Positions 53,543-63,091 of a stretch of 64,000 nucleotides of DNA are shown piece by piece. A program made the position numbers and the translations under genes. The stretch is from Tangfeifania diversioriginum. GTDB lineage: Bacteria; Bacteroidota; Bacteroidia; Bacteroidales; Prolixibacteraceae. The stretch's first letter is position 1. Every line of letters begins with the position of its first letter. The DNA is taken from NCBI RefSeq assembly GCF_900141875.1, contig NZ_FQZE01000024.1, positions 1 to 64,000 of the forward strand. Reading direction: 5' to 3'. The notes below the pieces were generated by a model, which saw only the letters and a list, made by a program, of their open reading frames with translations, did no database searches and was not told where the DNA came from.

Positions 53543-54619
53543 TTAATCTTTTTTGATGCTGTCAATAAAATCATCAAATAAAAACTCTGTATCGGTTGGC
53601 CCGCTTGAGGCTTCAGGGTGAAATTGTGTCGAGAAAAACGGTTTTGTTTTGTGTTTTATTCCTTCGTTGGTATTGTCGTTGGCATTGGTAAACAAAGGTT
53701 CCCAGTCGTTGGGTAGTGTTTCGGTGGCAACGGCAAACCCGTGGTTTTGCGAAGTGATAAAACACCTGTCGGTTCCCTGAAGAATTACCGGCTGGTTGTG
53801 GCTGCGGTGTCCGAACTTTAGCTTGTAGGTATCGGCACCGGCAGCTCGTGCCAGTAGCTGGTTGCCCAGGCAAATACCCATTACCGGTTTTTCGCCCCCA
53901 ATGGCTTTTTTCACATTTTGCACTGTTTCCTCGCACATGGCAGGGTCGCCCGGTCCGTTGGAAATAAATACACCATCGTAATCTTCGTTCGAGAAATCAT
54001 AGTTCCACGGAACGCGAATCACGGTTGTCCCTCTTTTCAGCAGGCAGCGGATAATGTTATTTTTTACACCGCAGTCAATCAGGACCACTCTTTTTTCTCC
54101 GTCGCCATATACTTCTCGTTCAGTGCAGCTGGCCCGTGCCACCAGGTTTTCTTTGTTGGGATCGTAAAAATCAGTTTCTTCTCCCTCAAACTCAATTTTA
54201 CCCAGCATTGAACCTTTGTCGCGTAAAATTTTTGTCAATGCCCTGGTGTCGATATCGAAAATGCCGGGAACATTGTATTCTTTTAGCCAGTCGGAAAGGC
54301 TTTTTTCGGCATTCCAGTGGCTGAATTCAAAAGAGTAATCGGAAATTACAAGCCCGCTGATGTGTAACTTGTTCGACTCATAATATTTATGAATGCCATT
54401 TTCTTTGTGGCCATGAGGCACTCCGTAATTGCCAATCATCGGGTAGGTTGAAACCAGAATCTGGCCCGTGTACGATGGGTCTGTCAAACTTTCGGGATAA
54501 CCCGTCATGGCTGTGTAGAAAACCACTTCGCCGGCAGTCGATTTTTCACTTCCAAATGATTTCCCGGTGAATACAGTTCCGTTTTCAAGAATGAGTTTTG
54601 CTTGTTTTGCTTTTAACAT
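53543..54619 (-). CDS. carA: Carbamoyl phosphate synthase, small (glutaminase) subunit
   Basis: A 358-residue subunit with the N-terminal CPSase domain (ILENGTVFTGKSFGSEKSTAGEVVFYTAMTG) and a class I glutamine amidotransferase domain with catalytic cysteine in MGICLGNQLLARA and His/Glu in STQFHPEASSGPTD. It supplies ammonia to CarB. It is transcribed away from argR; the ArgR boxes at 54798-54836 lie upstream of its start. Confidence 0.97.
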   Translation of the reverse strand: MLKAKQAKLILENGTVFTGKSFGSEKSTAGEVVFYTAMTGYPESLTDPSYTGQILVSTYPMIGNYGVPHGHKENGIHKYYESNKLHISGLVISDYSFEFSHWNAEKSLSDWLKEYNVPGIFDIDTRALTKILRDKGSMLGKIEFEGEETDFYDPNKENLVARASCTEREVYGDGEKRVVLIDCGVKNNIIRCLLKRGTTVIRVPWNYDFSNEDYDGVFISNGPGDPAMCEETVQNVKKAIGGEKPVMGICLGNQLLARAAGADTYKLKFGHRSHNQPVILQGTDRCFITSQNHGFAVATETLPNDWEPLFTNANDNTNEGIKHKTKPFFSTQFHPEASSGPTDTEFLFDDFIDSIKKD

Positions 54620-54797
54620 TTTAACCGCTCTGTTTAAAAAAATGCGCTTGCCCCAAAACGGTTCAAACGCATTTTAATGTATTACCTGTAAATTATACTT
54701 TTTAACTTTCCCATAAAGGTTTAATATGATGGATTCACATTCATAACCGCGACAAAATTAATAATATTTCTTGATTTTTCGTTTGTTTTTTGAAAAT

Positions 54798-54836
54798 AAT
54801 GCATAATTTTGCACCAGAAATGTATAATTATTCAGT
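54798..54836. promoter_or_regulatory. Tandem ARG boxes (ArgR operators)
   Basis: Two imperfect palindromes, TGCATAATTTTGCA (54800-54813) and TGTATAATTATTCA (54821-54834). Taken as 18-bp boxes they are separated by 3 bp, the exact arrangement bound by one ArgR hexamer in E. coli. They lie between the divergent carA and argR genes, so one operator could control both sides. Confidence 0.7.
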
Positions 54837-54881
54837 GCAAAATAAATGGTCACAGTAAAATAGGCAGATGACATTATTTTT

Positions 54882-54912
54882 TTTGTATTGAAAAGTTTAG
54901 TCGATACATTTA
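54882..54912 (+). promoter_or_regulatory. Promoter of the argR operon
   Basis: TTTG (54882-54885), 19-base spacer, TACATTTA (54905-54912, one base off TAnnTTTG). About 40 bases ahead of argR and 50 bases downstream of the ARG boxes. Confidence 0.6.
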
Positions 54913-54951
54913 ATTAGATCAGGTTAAATTAAAAAGAAACAACTATTGGAA

Positions 54952-55431
54952 ATGAAAAACCGGGTTCAGCGGCAGCTTGAAATCAGAAAAATAATTTCGA
55001 AGGGGAAGGTACGCAGCCAGGAGGAATTGCTTGCCGTATTAAAACACAGAGGTTATGATTTAACACAGGCTACTTTGTCGCGCGATTTGAAATTTCTTCA
55101 GGTTGCAAAAGTGCCTCATCCGGTAAGAGGATATGTTTACGAAATTCCGGAAAATGGCCAGAACGAAAGCAGAAAAAGACAGGTTCGCGAAAATTATCTG
55201 GCCGACGGCTTTATGAGCTTGCAGTTTTCCGGCAATCTGGCTGTAATGAAAACCCTGCCCGGATACGCAAGTAGTTTGGCGGTTGTGATCGACAGCGCGA
55301 GGAAATGGGAAATTTTAGCTACCGTTGCAGGCGACGATACGATTCTGGTTATTCAGCGCGAGGGAACTACAAAAAACGATTTGATTAATGCACTGGTATC
55401 GATTATGCCAAAATTGAAAAACAAATTGTAG
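54952..55431 (+). CDS. argR: Arginine repressor ArgR
   Basis: A 159-residue ArgR-type regulator: N-terminal winged helix (IRKIISKGKVRSQEELLAVLKHRGYDLTQATLSRDLKFL, with the recognition SQEE/TLSRDL helix) and the C-terminal arginine-binding oligomerisation domain with GDDTILVIQREG. It would repress arginine synthesis when arginine is plentiful. First gene of the arginine operon; the GNAT gene starts 3 bases after its stop. ATG 54952 is preferred to the upstream TTG. Confidence 0.95.
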   Translation: MKNRVQRQLEIRKIISKGKVRSQEELLAVLKHRGYDLTQATLSRDLKFLQVAKVPHPVRGYVYEIPENGQNESRKRQVRENYLADGFMSLQFSGNLAVMKTLPGYASSLAVVIDSARKWEILATVAGDDTILVIQREGTTKNDLINALVSIMPKLKNKL

Positions 55432-55433
55432 GA

Positions 55434-56099
55434 ATGAAAGAGATAAAAAACATGAAAGTGGTGGTAGCCGGGGAGGAACATGTTAAATATGTGGATGAAA
55501 TTAACGACGCTATTGATGAGGCATCGAAACAAAGAGGGACCGGTATCGCACGCAGGACATTTGAATACCTTGCATCGAAAATAACTGATGGAAAGGCTGT
55601 AATTGCTTTGCATGATGATAAATTTGCAGGGTTTTGTTACATCGAATCCTGGGGGAACAAAGGTTTTGTGGCCAACTCAGGATTAATTGTGGTACCAAAG
55701 TACCGCGGTTACGGACTTGCCAAAGAAATTAAACGGAAGGCATTTCAGCTTTCAAGAAAAAAATATCCCGAGGCAAAAATTTTCGGCCTTACAACCGGAC
55801 TGGCCGTGATGAAAATTAACCATGAACTGGGTTACCGACCTGTTACATTTTCAGAATTAACAACCGACGACCAGTTTTGGAATGGCTGCAAGGGGTGTGT
55901 GAATTACGATATCCTGGAGCGGATGGATCGGACCAAGTGTTTGTGTACCGGTATGTTATACGATCCGGCCTGGGAAAAAACTGCCAAAAAGAATGGTAGT
56001 ATACGGAAGCGCAGTCTATTAGATATTGCTCACAAATTAAAACCCAAAAACGGTTTTAAAAAGCAAAAATCAGAATCAGTAAAAAAAAAGAAAAACTAA
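55434..56099 (+). CDS. GNAT-family N-acyltransferase, candidate glutamate acylating enzyme of arginine synthesis
   Basis: A 221-residue GNAT protein in the position where arginine operons place the first enzyme. The acyl-CoA loop VVPKYRGYGLAKEIKR is at about 87-100. A distinctive four-cysteine cluster follows, Cys152-x2-Cys155-x13-Cys169-x-Cys171, with spacing suited to a zinc or iron-sulfur site. The lysine-rich tail (IRKR, then KKQKSESVKKKKN) is unusual. Either ATG (55434 or 55452) could start it. Acylation of glutamate with acetyl- or succinyl-CoA is inferred from context. Confidence 0.72.
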   Translation: MKEIKNMKVVVAGEEHVKYVDEINDAIDEASKQRGTGIARRTFEYLASKITDGKAVIALHDDKFAGFCYIESWGNKGFVANSGLIVVPKYRGYGLAKEIKRKAFQLSRKKYPEAKIFGLTTGLAVMKINHELGYRPVTFSELTTDDQFWNGCKGCVNYDILERMDRTKCLCTGMLYDPAWEKTAKKNGSIRKRSLLDIAHKLKPKNGFKKQKSESVKKKKN

Positions 56100-56196
56100 A
56101 GAGTGACGGATGGTCAATTGATAATTAAGCAGTAATTAATAATCACTCCGTAAATGGATAGTTTTAAAGATGGAATTGACTCTTCTGTCACTCTTT
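56098..56196 (+). other. Long-range inverted repeat in the argG leader
   Basis: AAAGAGTGAC at 56098-56107 is the exact reverse complement of GTCACTCTTT at 56187-56196, flanking 79 bases with a TAATTA-AGCAG-TAATTA hairpin. The structure lies between the GNAT gene and argG and could act as an attenuator or processing site. No ribosomal or small-RNA family was recognised. Confidence 0.45.
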
Positions 56197-56212
56197 TATA
56201 TAAAAATATGTT

Positions 56213-57406
56213 ATGGGCAAGAAATTAGTTTTGGCATTTAGTGGCGGTCTCGACACTTCGTTTTGTGTTAAGTATTTAAAGGAAGAAAAAGGATTTGAAG
56301 TTTATACCGCCATTGCAAATACAGGTGGTTTTTCTAGTGATGAGTTAAAAATTATTGAAGAAAAAGCGTACCGGCTTGGAGCCAAAGAACACGTAACGCT
56401 TGATGTTACCGGCGAGTACTACGAAAAATGCATTCGCTACATGGTTTACGGCAATGTTTTGCGAAACAACACCTATCCTGTTTCAGTAAGTTCTGAGCGG
56501 GTTTTTCAGGCTATTGCCACCATTGAATATGCAAAAAAAATTGGCGCATCATACATTGCCCACGGTAGTACCGGGGCGGGTAACGACCAGGTGCGGTTCG
56601 ACCTCACTTTTCAGGTGCTGGCACCCGAAATTGAAATTATTACACCCACTCGCGACCTGATGCTCAGCCGTCAGGAGGAAATCGACTTCCTGAAAAAATA
56701 TGGGGTGGAAGATGATTTTGAAAAAATGCAGTATTCCATCAATCAGGGAATCTGGGGAACCAGCGTGGGGGGCAAGGAAACGTTGACTTCCGATAAGGGA
56801 TTGCCAAACGAGGCTTTTCCAAGTCAACTAAAAACGGAATCAGAAAAGAATATTGAGTTGGGTTTTGAAAAGGGCGAACTGAAAACCATCAACGGCAAGT
56901 CGTATGACAATGGCCCAGCCACCATTCAGGCTTTGGAAGAGATCGCTTCGGAATACGCCATAGGCCGCGATATCCATGTGGGCGACACTATTATTGGCAT
57001 TAAAGGCCGGGTGGGATTTGAAGCCGCCGCACCGCTCATCATTATTAAAGCGCACCACCTGCTCGAAAAACATACCCTCACCAAATGGCAGGCCTACTGG
57101 AAAGAGCAACTGGCCAACTGGTACGGCATGTTTCTGCACGAGGCAATGTACCAGGAACCAGTAATGCGGAATATTGAAACGTTCCTTGAGGCTACTCAGG
57201 AAAATGTGACCGGGAAAGTGTTCGTGAAATTATTGCCTTATCGTTTTGAATTGCAGGGAATTGAATCTGAACACGACCTGATGAAATCCGGTTTTGGCGA
57301 TTATGGTGAAACCGTGAACGAATGGTCGGCTGAAGATATAAAAGGCTTTACAAATATTATGGCCAACTCACTGAAAATTTACCACAAGGTCAACAACAAA
57401 ATCTGA
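56213..57406 (+). CDS. argG: Argininosuccinate synthase
   Basis: A 397-residue ligase joining citrulline and aspartate with ATP. The ATP-pyrophosphatase motif AFSGGLDTSFCVKYL is at the N-terminus; later NDQVRFDLTFQVLAPE and the closing tail (HKVNNKI) fit the family. It precedes argC by 3 bases. Substrate identity is firm, independent of whether the upstream route uses acetyl or succinyl groups. Confidence 0.96.
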   Translation: MGKKLVLAFSGGLDTSFCVKYLKEEKGFEVYTAIANTGGFSSDELKIIEEKAYRLGAKEHVTLDVTGEYYEKCIRYMVYGNVLRNNTYPVSVSSERVFQAIATIEYAKKIGASYIAHGSTGAGNDQVRFDLTFQVLAPEIEIITPTRDLMLSRQEEIDFLKKYGVEDDFEKMQYSINQGIWGTSVGGKETLTSDKGLPNEAFPSQLKTESEKNIELGFEKGELKTINGKSYDNGPATIQALEEIASEYAIGRDIHVGDTIIGIKGRVGFEAAAPLIIIKAHHLLEKHTLTKWQAYWKEQLANWYGMFLHEAMYQEPVMRNIETFLEATQENVTGKVFVKLLPYRFELQGIESEHDLMKSGFGDYGETVNEWSAEDIKGFTNIMANSLKIYHKVNNKI

Positions 57407-57409
57407 TAA

Positions 57410-58378
57410 ATGATTAAAGTTGGAATCATAGGAGGTGCAGGTTATACGGCAGGAGAGTTGCTGCGGATTTTGCTTTATCATCCGCAGACTGAAATTATTT
57501 TTGTGCATAGCTCGAGCAATGCCGGAAACACGGTTTCCGATGTGCATGTTGATTTGCTGGGCGATACCGGTTTGAAGTTTACCAGTACCATGCCTTTAAG
57601 CGATGTGGATGTGATTTTTCTTTGCATGGGGCATGGAAAATCGAAAGAGTTCATTGAAAAAAATGAATTGCCAGGAAGGTTGAAAGTGGTGGATTTGAGC
57701 CACGATTTCCGGCTGAAACGGGAAGGTAATGAATTTGTTTACGGATTGCCCGAACTGAATCGCGAGGAGATTAAAACTGCGAAAAAAATTGCCAATCCCG
57801 GTTGTTTTGCTACCGGAATTCAACTGGCTTTGCTGCCTCTGGCTGCCGGAAATTTATTGGTTGACGAAGTGCATGTGCAGGCCATAACCGGTTCCACCGG
57901 TGCTGGCCAGAAACCTACCGAAACTTCGCATTTCAGCTGGCGAAACAGCAACCTTTCGGCCTATAAAATTTTCGAACATCAACATCAGGGTGAAATTTTG
58001 CAAAGCCTCGGCCAGTTGCAACCCGGATTTTCTAACGGATTCAATTTTGTTCCCATTCGCGGAACCCATACACGAGGCATTTTTGTTTCGGCCTACACCA
58101 AATTTGAGGGGCCCCTGGAAGAAGCAAATGAATTGTACCAGGCATTTTACATAGGTCACCCTTTTGTGGTTTTGTCAGAAAAAAATCCTTCACTCAAACA
58201 AGTGGTGAACACCAACAAAGCCGTCCTGTATCTTGAAAAACATCACGATAAGCTGGTGATTATCAGCCTGACCGACAACCTTATAAAAGGCGCTTCGGGC
58301 CAGGCGGTGCAAAATATGAATTTGATGTTTGGTTTGGATGAAAAAGCCGGATTGAATTTAAAGCCGGTTGCATTTTAA
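57410..58378 (+). CDS. argC: N-acyl-gamma-glutamyl-phosphate reductase
   Basis: A 322-residue NADP-dependent reductase with Rossmann motif GIIGGAGYTAGELLRILLYHPQ and catalytic cysteine in ANPGCFATGIQLALLP, plus HTRGIF and closing histidine segment. It reduces the acyl-glutamyl phosphate to the semialdehyde. Followed by argD after a 132-bp gap that contains a heptanucleotide repeat. Confidence 0.95.
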   Translation: MIKVGIIGGAGYTAGELLRILLYHPQTEIIFVHSSSNAGNTVSDVHVDLLGDTGLKFTSTMPLSDVDVIFLCMGHGKSKEFIEKNELPGRLKVVDLSHDFRLKREGNEFVYGLPELNREEIKTAKKIANPGCFATGIQLALLPLAAGNLLVDEVHVQAITGSTGAGQKPTETSHFSWRNSNLSAYKIFEHQHQGEILQSLGQLQPGFSNGFNFVPIRGTHTRGIFVSAYTKFEGPLEEANELYQAFYIGHPFVVLSEKNPSLKQVVNTNKAVLYLEKHHDKLVIISLTDNLIKGASGQAVQNMNLMFGLDEKAGLNLKPVAF

Positions 58379-58471
58379 AAATAAATAGCCACAGATTCAC
58401 AGATTTTTAGTTTGCGGTTATGATTTAAAAATTGAAAATAATTGAAGAATGGATAGTATATTTTGCATAAA

Positions 58472-58503
58472 CTTCGTGCTTCCAACTTCCATCTTCCAAC
58501 TTC
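58472..58503 (-). repeat. GAAG-N3 heptanucleotide repeat, copy 2
   Basis: On the minus strand GAAGTTG, GAAGATG, GAAGTTG, GAAGCAC, GAAG in strict 7-bp register, in the argC-argD gap. Shares the GAAGCACGAAG end with the copy at 15106-15162. Confidence 0.75.
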
Positions 58504-58510
58504 TTAAAAC

Positions 58511-59680
58511 ATGAAACTTTTTGACGTATATCCGCTTTTTAATATTACCCCGGTAAAAGCCCGCGGCTGCTATGTTTGGGATTCGGTGGGCAACCGCTAC
58601 CTCGATTTGTACGGGGGCCACGCCGTAATTTCAATCGGACACAGCCATCCGCACTATGTTTCGTTCATTTCTGAGCAGATTAGAAAAATAGGTTTTTACA
58701 GCAACTCCATTCAAAACCCGCTGCAGCAGGAACTGGCGGATAAACTGGGCGAGATTTCCGGTTACAACGATTATCAGCTTTTTCTTTGCAACTCGGGCGC
58801 AGAAGCTAACGAGAATGCCATTAAACTGGCGTCATTTGTTTCCGACCGGAAAAAATTCATTAGCTATCAAAAAGCATTTCACGGGCGTACATCGGCTGCC
58901 GTAGCGTTAACCGACAACCCAAAAATTACTGCTCCTGTAAATGAAACAGAGAATGCAGTTATTTTGCCGCTGAACGATTTGGAAGCCACAGAAGAAGTGC
59001 TGAAAACCGGTGAAGTTGCAGGAGTTATAATCGAAGGCATACAGGGAATAGGCGGGGTAAATATTCCGGATAGCCATTTTATGGAAGGCCTGGCCACCTT
59101 AACGCGTAAATACGGAACACTTTTTATTGTCGATGAAATTCAGTCGGGTTACGGGCGCAGCGGACGTTTTTTTGCTCACCAGTATGCCGAAGTCAAACCC
59201 GATATCATTACAGTTGCAAAAGGAATGGGAAATGGCTTCCCCATTGGCGGGGTACTCATTCAACCCGGAATAAAGGCGTGGCCCGGAATGCTGGGCACTA
59301 CTTTTGGTGGTAACCACCTGGCATGTGCCGCGGGTATAGCAGTTCTCGATATAATTAATAATGAAAAACTGGTTCAGAATGCGGAAACCGTTGGAAATTA
59401 TTTCATAAATGAATTAAAGGCATTAAATTTCGATGTTAAAATTCGCGGTAAGGGTTTGATGATTGGACTGGAATTTTCCTTTCCTGTGCAGGAGCTGAGG
59501 AAAAGTCTTCTTTTTAAACACAAGATTTTTACGGGTGTTTCCGATACAAACATGATTCGGTTATTGCCTCCGCTGAAGATAAATGCAGAACAGTCCGATG
59601 AATTCATCAAGGCTTTTGCCGAAGCTTTTTCAGATTACAAAAATATCGGGAATTATGAAGAAACAACAAACGAAAAGTAA
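58511..59680 (+). CDS. argD: Acyl-ornithine aminotransferase (class III)
   Basis: A 389-residue PLP enzyme: YVWDSVGNRYLDLYGGHAV, the aromatic/GAEANE cofactor segment SGAEANENAIKLA, FHGRTSAAVALT and the PLP lysine in TVAKGMGNGFPIGG. It transaminates N-acyl-glutamate semialdehyde. The stop is followed after one base by the proC start. Confidence 0.94.
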   Translation: MKLFDVYPLFNITPVKARGCYVWDSVGNRYLDLYGGHAVISIGHSHPHYVSFISEQIRKIGFYSNSIQNPLQQELADKLGEISGYNDYQLFLCNSGAEANENAIKLASFVSDRKKFISYQKAFHGRTSAAVALTDNPKITAPVNETENAVILPLNDLEATEEVLKTGEVAGVIIEGIQGIGGVNIPDSHFMEGLATLTRKYGTLFIVDEIQSGYGRSGRFFAHQYAEVKPDIITVAKGMGNGFPIGGVLIQPGIKAWPGMLGTTFGGNHLACAAGIAVLDIINNEKLVQNAETVGNYFINELKALNFDVKIRGKGLMIGLEFSFPVQELRKSLLFKHKIFTGVSDTNMIRLLPPLKINAEQSDEFIKAFAEAFSDYKNIGNYEETTNEK

Positions 59681-59681
59681 A

Positions 59682-60485
59682 ATGGAAAATAAAAAAATTG
59701 CCATAATCGGTGCCGGAAATATGGGAGGAGCCATTGTAGTTGGGCTGCTGAAATCAGGTTTTATAAAAGCCACGAATATTTTTGTTTCCGACAGGCGGGA
59801 GCACGTTCTGGAAGAGATGAAAGCCCGCGGTGTAAATGTGGCTCAAAATAATAGTGAAGCCGCCCGAAAAGCTGATGTGGTTATCACCGCGGTAAAACCC
59901 TATCATATCGAAAATGTTTTGTCAGAAATTAAGTCGGAATTGAATGAAGATAAAATCTTGATTTCAATTGTGGCCGGAGTAGGAATCGATGAGTTGGGAG
60001 CTATGGCAGGAAAAGAAATCCCGATTTTCAGGGTAATGCCAAACACAGCTATTGCTTTACAGGAATCGCTTACATGTGTTTCAGCGAACGGAAATACCCA
60101 CGCACATAAAGAATACGTTATGAACTTATTCAACCAGCTGGGCGAAACTGTTGAAATTCAGGAAGAGCTGATGGCTGCTGCAACAGCGCTTTCTTCCTGC
60201 GGCATTGCATTTGCACTTCGCTATATCAGGGCGGCAATGCAGGGCGGCATTGAAATAGGCTTCAGTGCAGAGCTGGCACAATTTATTACTGCACAAACAG
60301 TGAAAGGTGCTACAGAGCTGGTGCTGCAAACAGGCCATCATCCCGAACGCGAAATCGATAAAGTTACTACACCACGCGGAGTCACAATTACCGGCCTGAA
60401 TGAAATGGAGCATAAAGGATTCAGTTCTTCGCTGATACAGGGCATTCTGGCATCTTATAATAAAATTGAAAAAGATTTAAGGTAG
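59682..60485 (+). CDS. proC: Pyrroline-5-carboxylate reductase
   Basis: A 267-residue reductase making proline from pyrroline-5-carboxylate. Rossmann IAIIGAGNMGGAIVVGL, FRVMPNTAIALQESLT and near the end DKVTTPRGVTITGLNEME are family landmarks. ATG 59682 is chosen, one base after argD; the longer in-frame start (59655) lies within argD. Confidence 0.94.
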   Translation: MENKKIAIIGAGNMGGAIVVGLLKSGFIKATNIFVSDRREHVLEEMKARGVNVAQNNSEAARKADVVITAVKPYHIENVLSEIKSELNEDKILISIVAGVGIDELGAMAGKEIPIFRVMPNTAIALQESLTCVSANGNTHAHKEYVMNLFNQLGETVEIQEELMAAATALSSCGIAFALRYIRAAMQGGIEIGFSAELAQFITAQTVKGATELVLQTGHHPEREIDKVTTPRGVTITGLNEMEHKGFSSSLIQGILASYNKIEKDLR

Positions 60486-60490
60486 ATTAA

Positions 60491-61591
60491 ATGGAATTCA
60501 GGTACAGCAAAATAACCGTAAAAATTGGCAGTAATGTGCTCACAAAACCAGATGGGACATTAAATGTTTCGCGCATTGCCCATTTGGTTGACCAGATAGC
60601 TTTTCTCCATAAAAATGGGGTGGAGGTAATTCTGGTTTCATCCGGTGCAGTAGCCGCCGGACGTGCTGTGCTCAAACCTTCACACAAAACTGATGCTGTT
60701 TCGAAACGGCAACTTTGGGCCGCCCTTGGGCAGGTAAAACTTATCGGGAGGTATTCCGATTTTTTCGGTGAACACGGGTTAACCTGCGCACAGGTTTTAA
60801 CCACAAAAGAGAATTTCTCGAGCCGCGGCCACTACCTGAATATGAAGAACTGCATGACCACTTTGCTCGAAAACAGGGTCATTCCAATAGTAAACGAAAA
60901 CGATACTATTTCAGTAACCGAGCTGATGTTTACTGACAATGATGAGCTTTCAGGTTTGATTGCTTCAATGGTAAATTCGGAGGCATTAATTATACTGAGC
61001 AATGTGGACGGTGTTTTTACAGCGCATCCTGAAAATGAAAATGCTGAGTTGATTCAAAAAGTGGGCATTAACGATGGTGAACCCGAAAATGCCATTTCAG
61101 GAAATCATTCGGAGTTCGGGCGCGGCGGAATGCGCACCAAGTTCCGGATTGCCAAAAAACTGGCCAAAGCAGGTATTGGGGTTTATCTGGCCAATGGGTT
61201 AAAAGAAAATATATTGACGAAAATATTAAGCAGTGACGAAATCTCAGCACATACCTTTTTTGAACCCAGTGACAAAAGTTCAAGTGGCATAAAAAAATGG
61301 ATTGCCTATTCCGATGGGTTTACCAAAGGGAGTGTGGTGGTGAACAAAGGAGCTGCTGCTGCTTTGAAATCGGAAAAAGCGGTGAGCCTTTTGCCGGTTG
61401 GAATTGTTACCATTAAAAATGAGTTCAAAAAAGGTGACCTGATTCGAATTGTGGAAGAATCAGGAGATATAATTGGATTGGGGAAGGCGCAGTACAGCTT
61501 CGACAAGGTTGAAGCTGAAAAACAATCGGTAAAGCAAAAGGCGCTGGTACACTACGATTATTTGTACATAGAAACTACAACAAACCATTAG
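60491..61591 (+). CDS. proB: Glutamate 5-kinase with PUA domain
   Basis: A 366-residue amino-acid kinase: [18 protein letters not shown] at the N-terminus, [12 protein letters not shown], the substrate segment [22 protein letters not shown] and [19 protein letters not shown], followed by a PUA domain (about 280-360). First enzyme of proline synthesis and normal target of proline feedback. The stop is separated by one base from proA. Confidence 0.95.
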   Translation: MEFRYSKITVKIGSNVLTKPDGTLNVSRIAHLVDQIAFLHKNGVEVILVSSGAVAAGRAVLKPSHKTDAVSKRQLWAALGQVKLIGRYSDFFGEHGLTCAQVLTTKENFSSRGHYLNMKNCMTTLLENRVIPIVNENDTISVTELMFTDNDELSGLIASMVNSEALIILSNVDGVFTAHPENENAELIQKVGINDGEPENAISGNHSEFGRGGMRTKFRIAKKLAKAGIGVYLANGLKENILTKILSSDEISAHTFFEPSDKSSSGIKKWIAYSDGFTKGSVVVNKGAAAALKSEKAVSLLPVGIVTIKNEFKKGDLIRIVEESGDIIGLGKAQYSFDKVEAEKQSVKQKALVHYDYLYIETTTNH

Positions 61592-61592
61592 C

Positions 61593-62843
61593 ATGAAGAT
61601 TGAAAAACAACTGCAACAGGTTTTGACTGCTTCACGAACACTGAACCTGGTGGAAAATGAAACGATTAATAAGGTTTTGCTTGAACTGGCTGATGAGGCA
61701 GAAAAAAATACGAATTTTATTCTGGCCGAAAACGAAAAAGATTTGAGCCGGATGGAGCCGGAAGACCCGAAGTTCGACCGGTTGAAACTTTCCAAAGAAC
61801 GGATCAAAGGGATTGCATCGGATATTCGCAATGTGGCTGGTTTGGAAAGTCCGGTGGGAAAAGTATTGAAAGAAACTGTTCGGCCCAACGGACTGAAAAT
61901 AAGCAAAGTGACCGTTCCTTTTGGGGTGATCGGTATCATTTACGAAGCCCGCCCTAATGTAACTTTTGATGTTTTTTCGCTTTGCCTGAAATCAGGAAAT
62001 GCATGCGTGTTGAAAGGCGGAAGCGATGCCATTTATTCCAACACCGCCATCGTTTCCATTATTCAGAACGTACTTAAAAACAATAACCTCGACGAAAATA
62101 CAGTGGCGCTTTTGCCTGCCGGTCGCGAAGAAACCAACGAAATGCTGCGGGCGCATGGTTACATCGATTTAATTATTCCGCGCGGCAGTCAGGGACTTAT
62201 CAACTTTGTACGCGAAAATGCCACCATTCCTGTGATTGAAACCGGCGCCGGCATTTGCCATACCTATTTCGATGAGTTTGGCGATGCTGAAAAAGGCCGC
62301 GAAATTATTTTCAACGCCAAAACACGCCGTCCTTCGGTGTGCAATGCGCTGGATTGCCTTGTCATTCATCAGAGCCGGCTGGATGAACTGCCGGCATTTG
62401 GCCAGCGTTTGGCCGAGTCGGAAGTAATCATTTGCGCCGATGAAAAAGCTTACGAAAAGCTGAACGGAAATTATCCGGGAAACCTGCTGTTCCCGGCTAC
62501 TGAAGAATCGTTTGGCACAGAATTTCTTTCGCTGAAAATGGCAGTTAAAACGGTGGAGTCGTTTGATGAGGCGCTGGAACAAATCAACAAAAACAGTTCA
62601 AAACATAGCGAAGCCATTATTTCTGAAAACCGGGAGCACATTGAAAAGTTCCAAAAACTGGTGGATGCATCTTCGGTGTATTCAAATACTTCAACTGCTT
62701 ATACCGACGGTGCGCAGTTTGGGCTCGGTGCCGAAATCGGTATCAGCACCCAAAAACTGCATGCACGTGGTCCAATGGCACTGGAAGAACTCACCAGTTA
62801 CAAATGGATTATCGAAGGCGACGGCCAGGTGAGGCCGAAATAG
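61593..62843 (+). CDS. proA: Gamma-glutamyl phosphate reductase
   Basis: A 416-residue aldehyde-dehydrogenase-fold reductase: [34 protein letters not shown] and the catalytic cysteine in [15 protein letters not shown]. Product glutamate semialdehyde cyclises and is reduced by ProC. Completes a proCBA set placed inside the arginine locus. Confidence 0.95.
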   Translation: MKIEKQLQQVLTASRTLNLVENETINKVLLELADEAEKNTNFILAENEKDLSRMEPEDPKFDRLKLSKERIKGIASDIRNVAGLESPVGKVLKETVRPNGLKISKVTVPFGVIGIIYEARPNVTFDVFSLCLKSGNACVLKGGSDAIYSNTAIVSIIQNVLKNNNLDENTVALLPAGREETNEMLRAHGYIDLIIPRGSQGLINFVRENATIPVIETGAGICHTYFDEFGDAEKGREIIFNAKTRRPSVCNALDCLVIHQSRLDELPAFGQRLAESEVIICADEKAYEKLNGNYPGNLLFPATEESFGTEFLSLKMAVKTVESFDEALEQINKNSSKHSEAIISENREHIEKFQKLVDASSVYSNTSTAYTDGAQFGLGAEIGISTQKLHARGPMALEELTSYKWIIEGDGQVRPK

Positions 62844-62881
62844 TCGATCAGAAATTGTATATTTGTTTAAATTAGAATAAT

Positions 62882-63091
62882 ATGGAAGCTGACATTTTAA
62901 TACATAAATTTCAAGATTTGCCCAAAAGTGCAAAAAAAGAATTATTGGATTTTCTGGACTTTTTATCATCTAAATATGAAATGAAAAAAAAAGAAGGAAA
63001 TGAATGTTTTTCTTTTGACTGGAGTGGTGGATTGAAAGATTTAGATGATACATCGGTAGGATTACAACATAAAGCAAATCAATGGAGGTAA
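62882..63091 (+). CDS. DUF2281-family antitoxin
   Basis: A 69-residue protein with the helical MEADILIHKFQDLPKSAKKELLDFLDFL and the DUF2281 tail FDWSGGLKDLDD. It precedes a PIN gene and overlaps it by 10 bases, as type II antitoxin genes do. A perfect TATATTTG box (62858-62865) lies 17 bases upstream, without a clear -33. Confidence 0.82.
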   Translation: MEADILIHKFQDLPKSAKKELLDFLDFLSSKYEMKKKEGNECFSFDWSGGLKDLDDTSVGLQHKANQWR

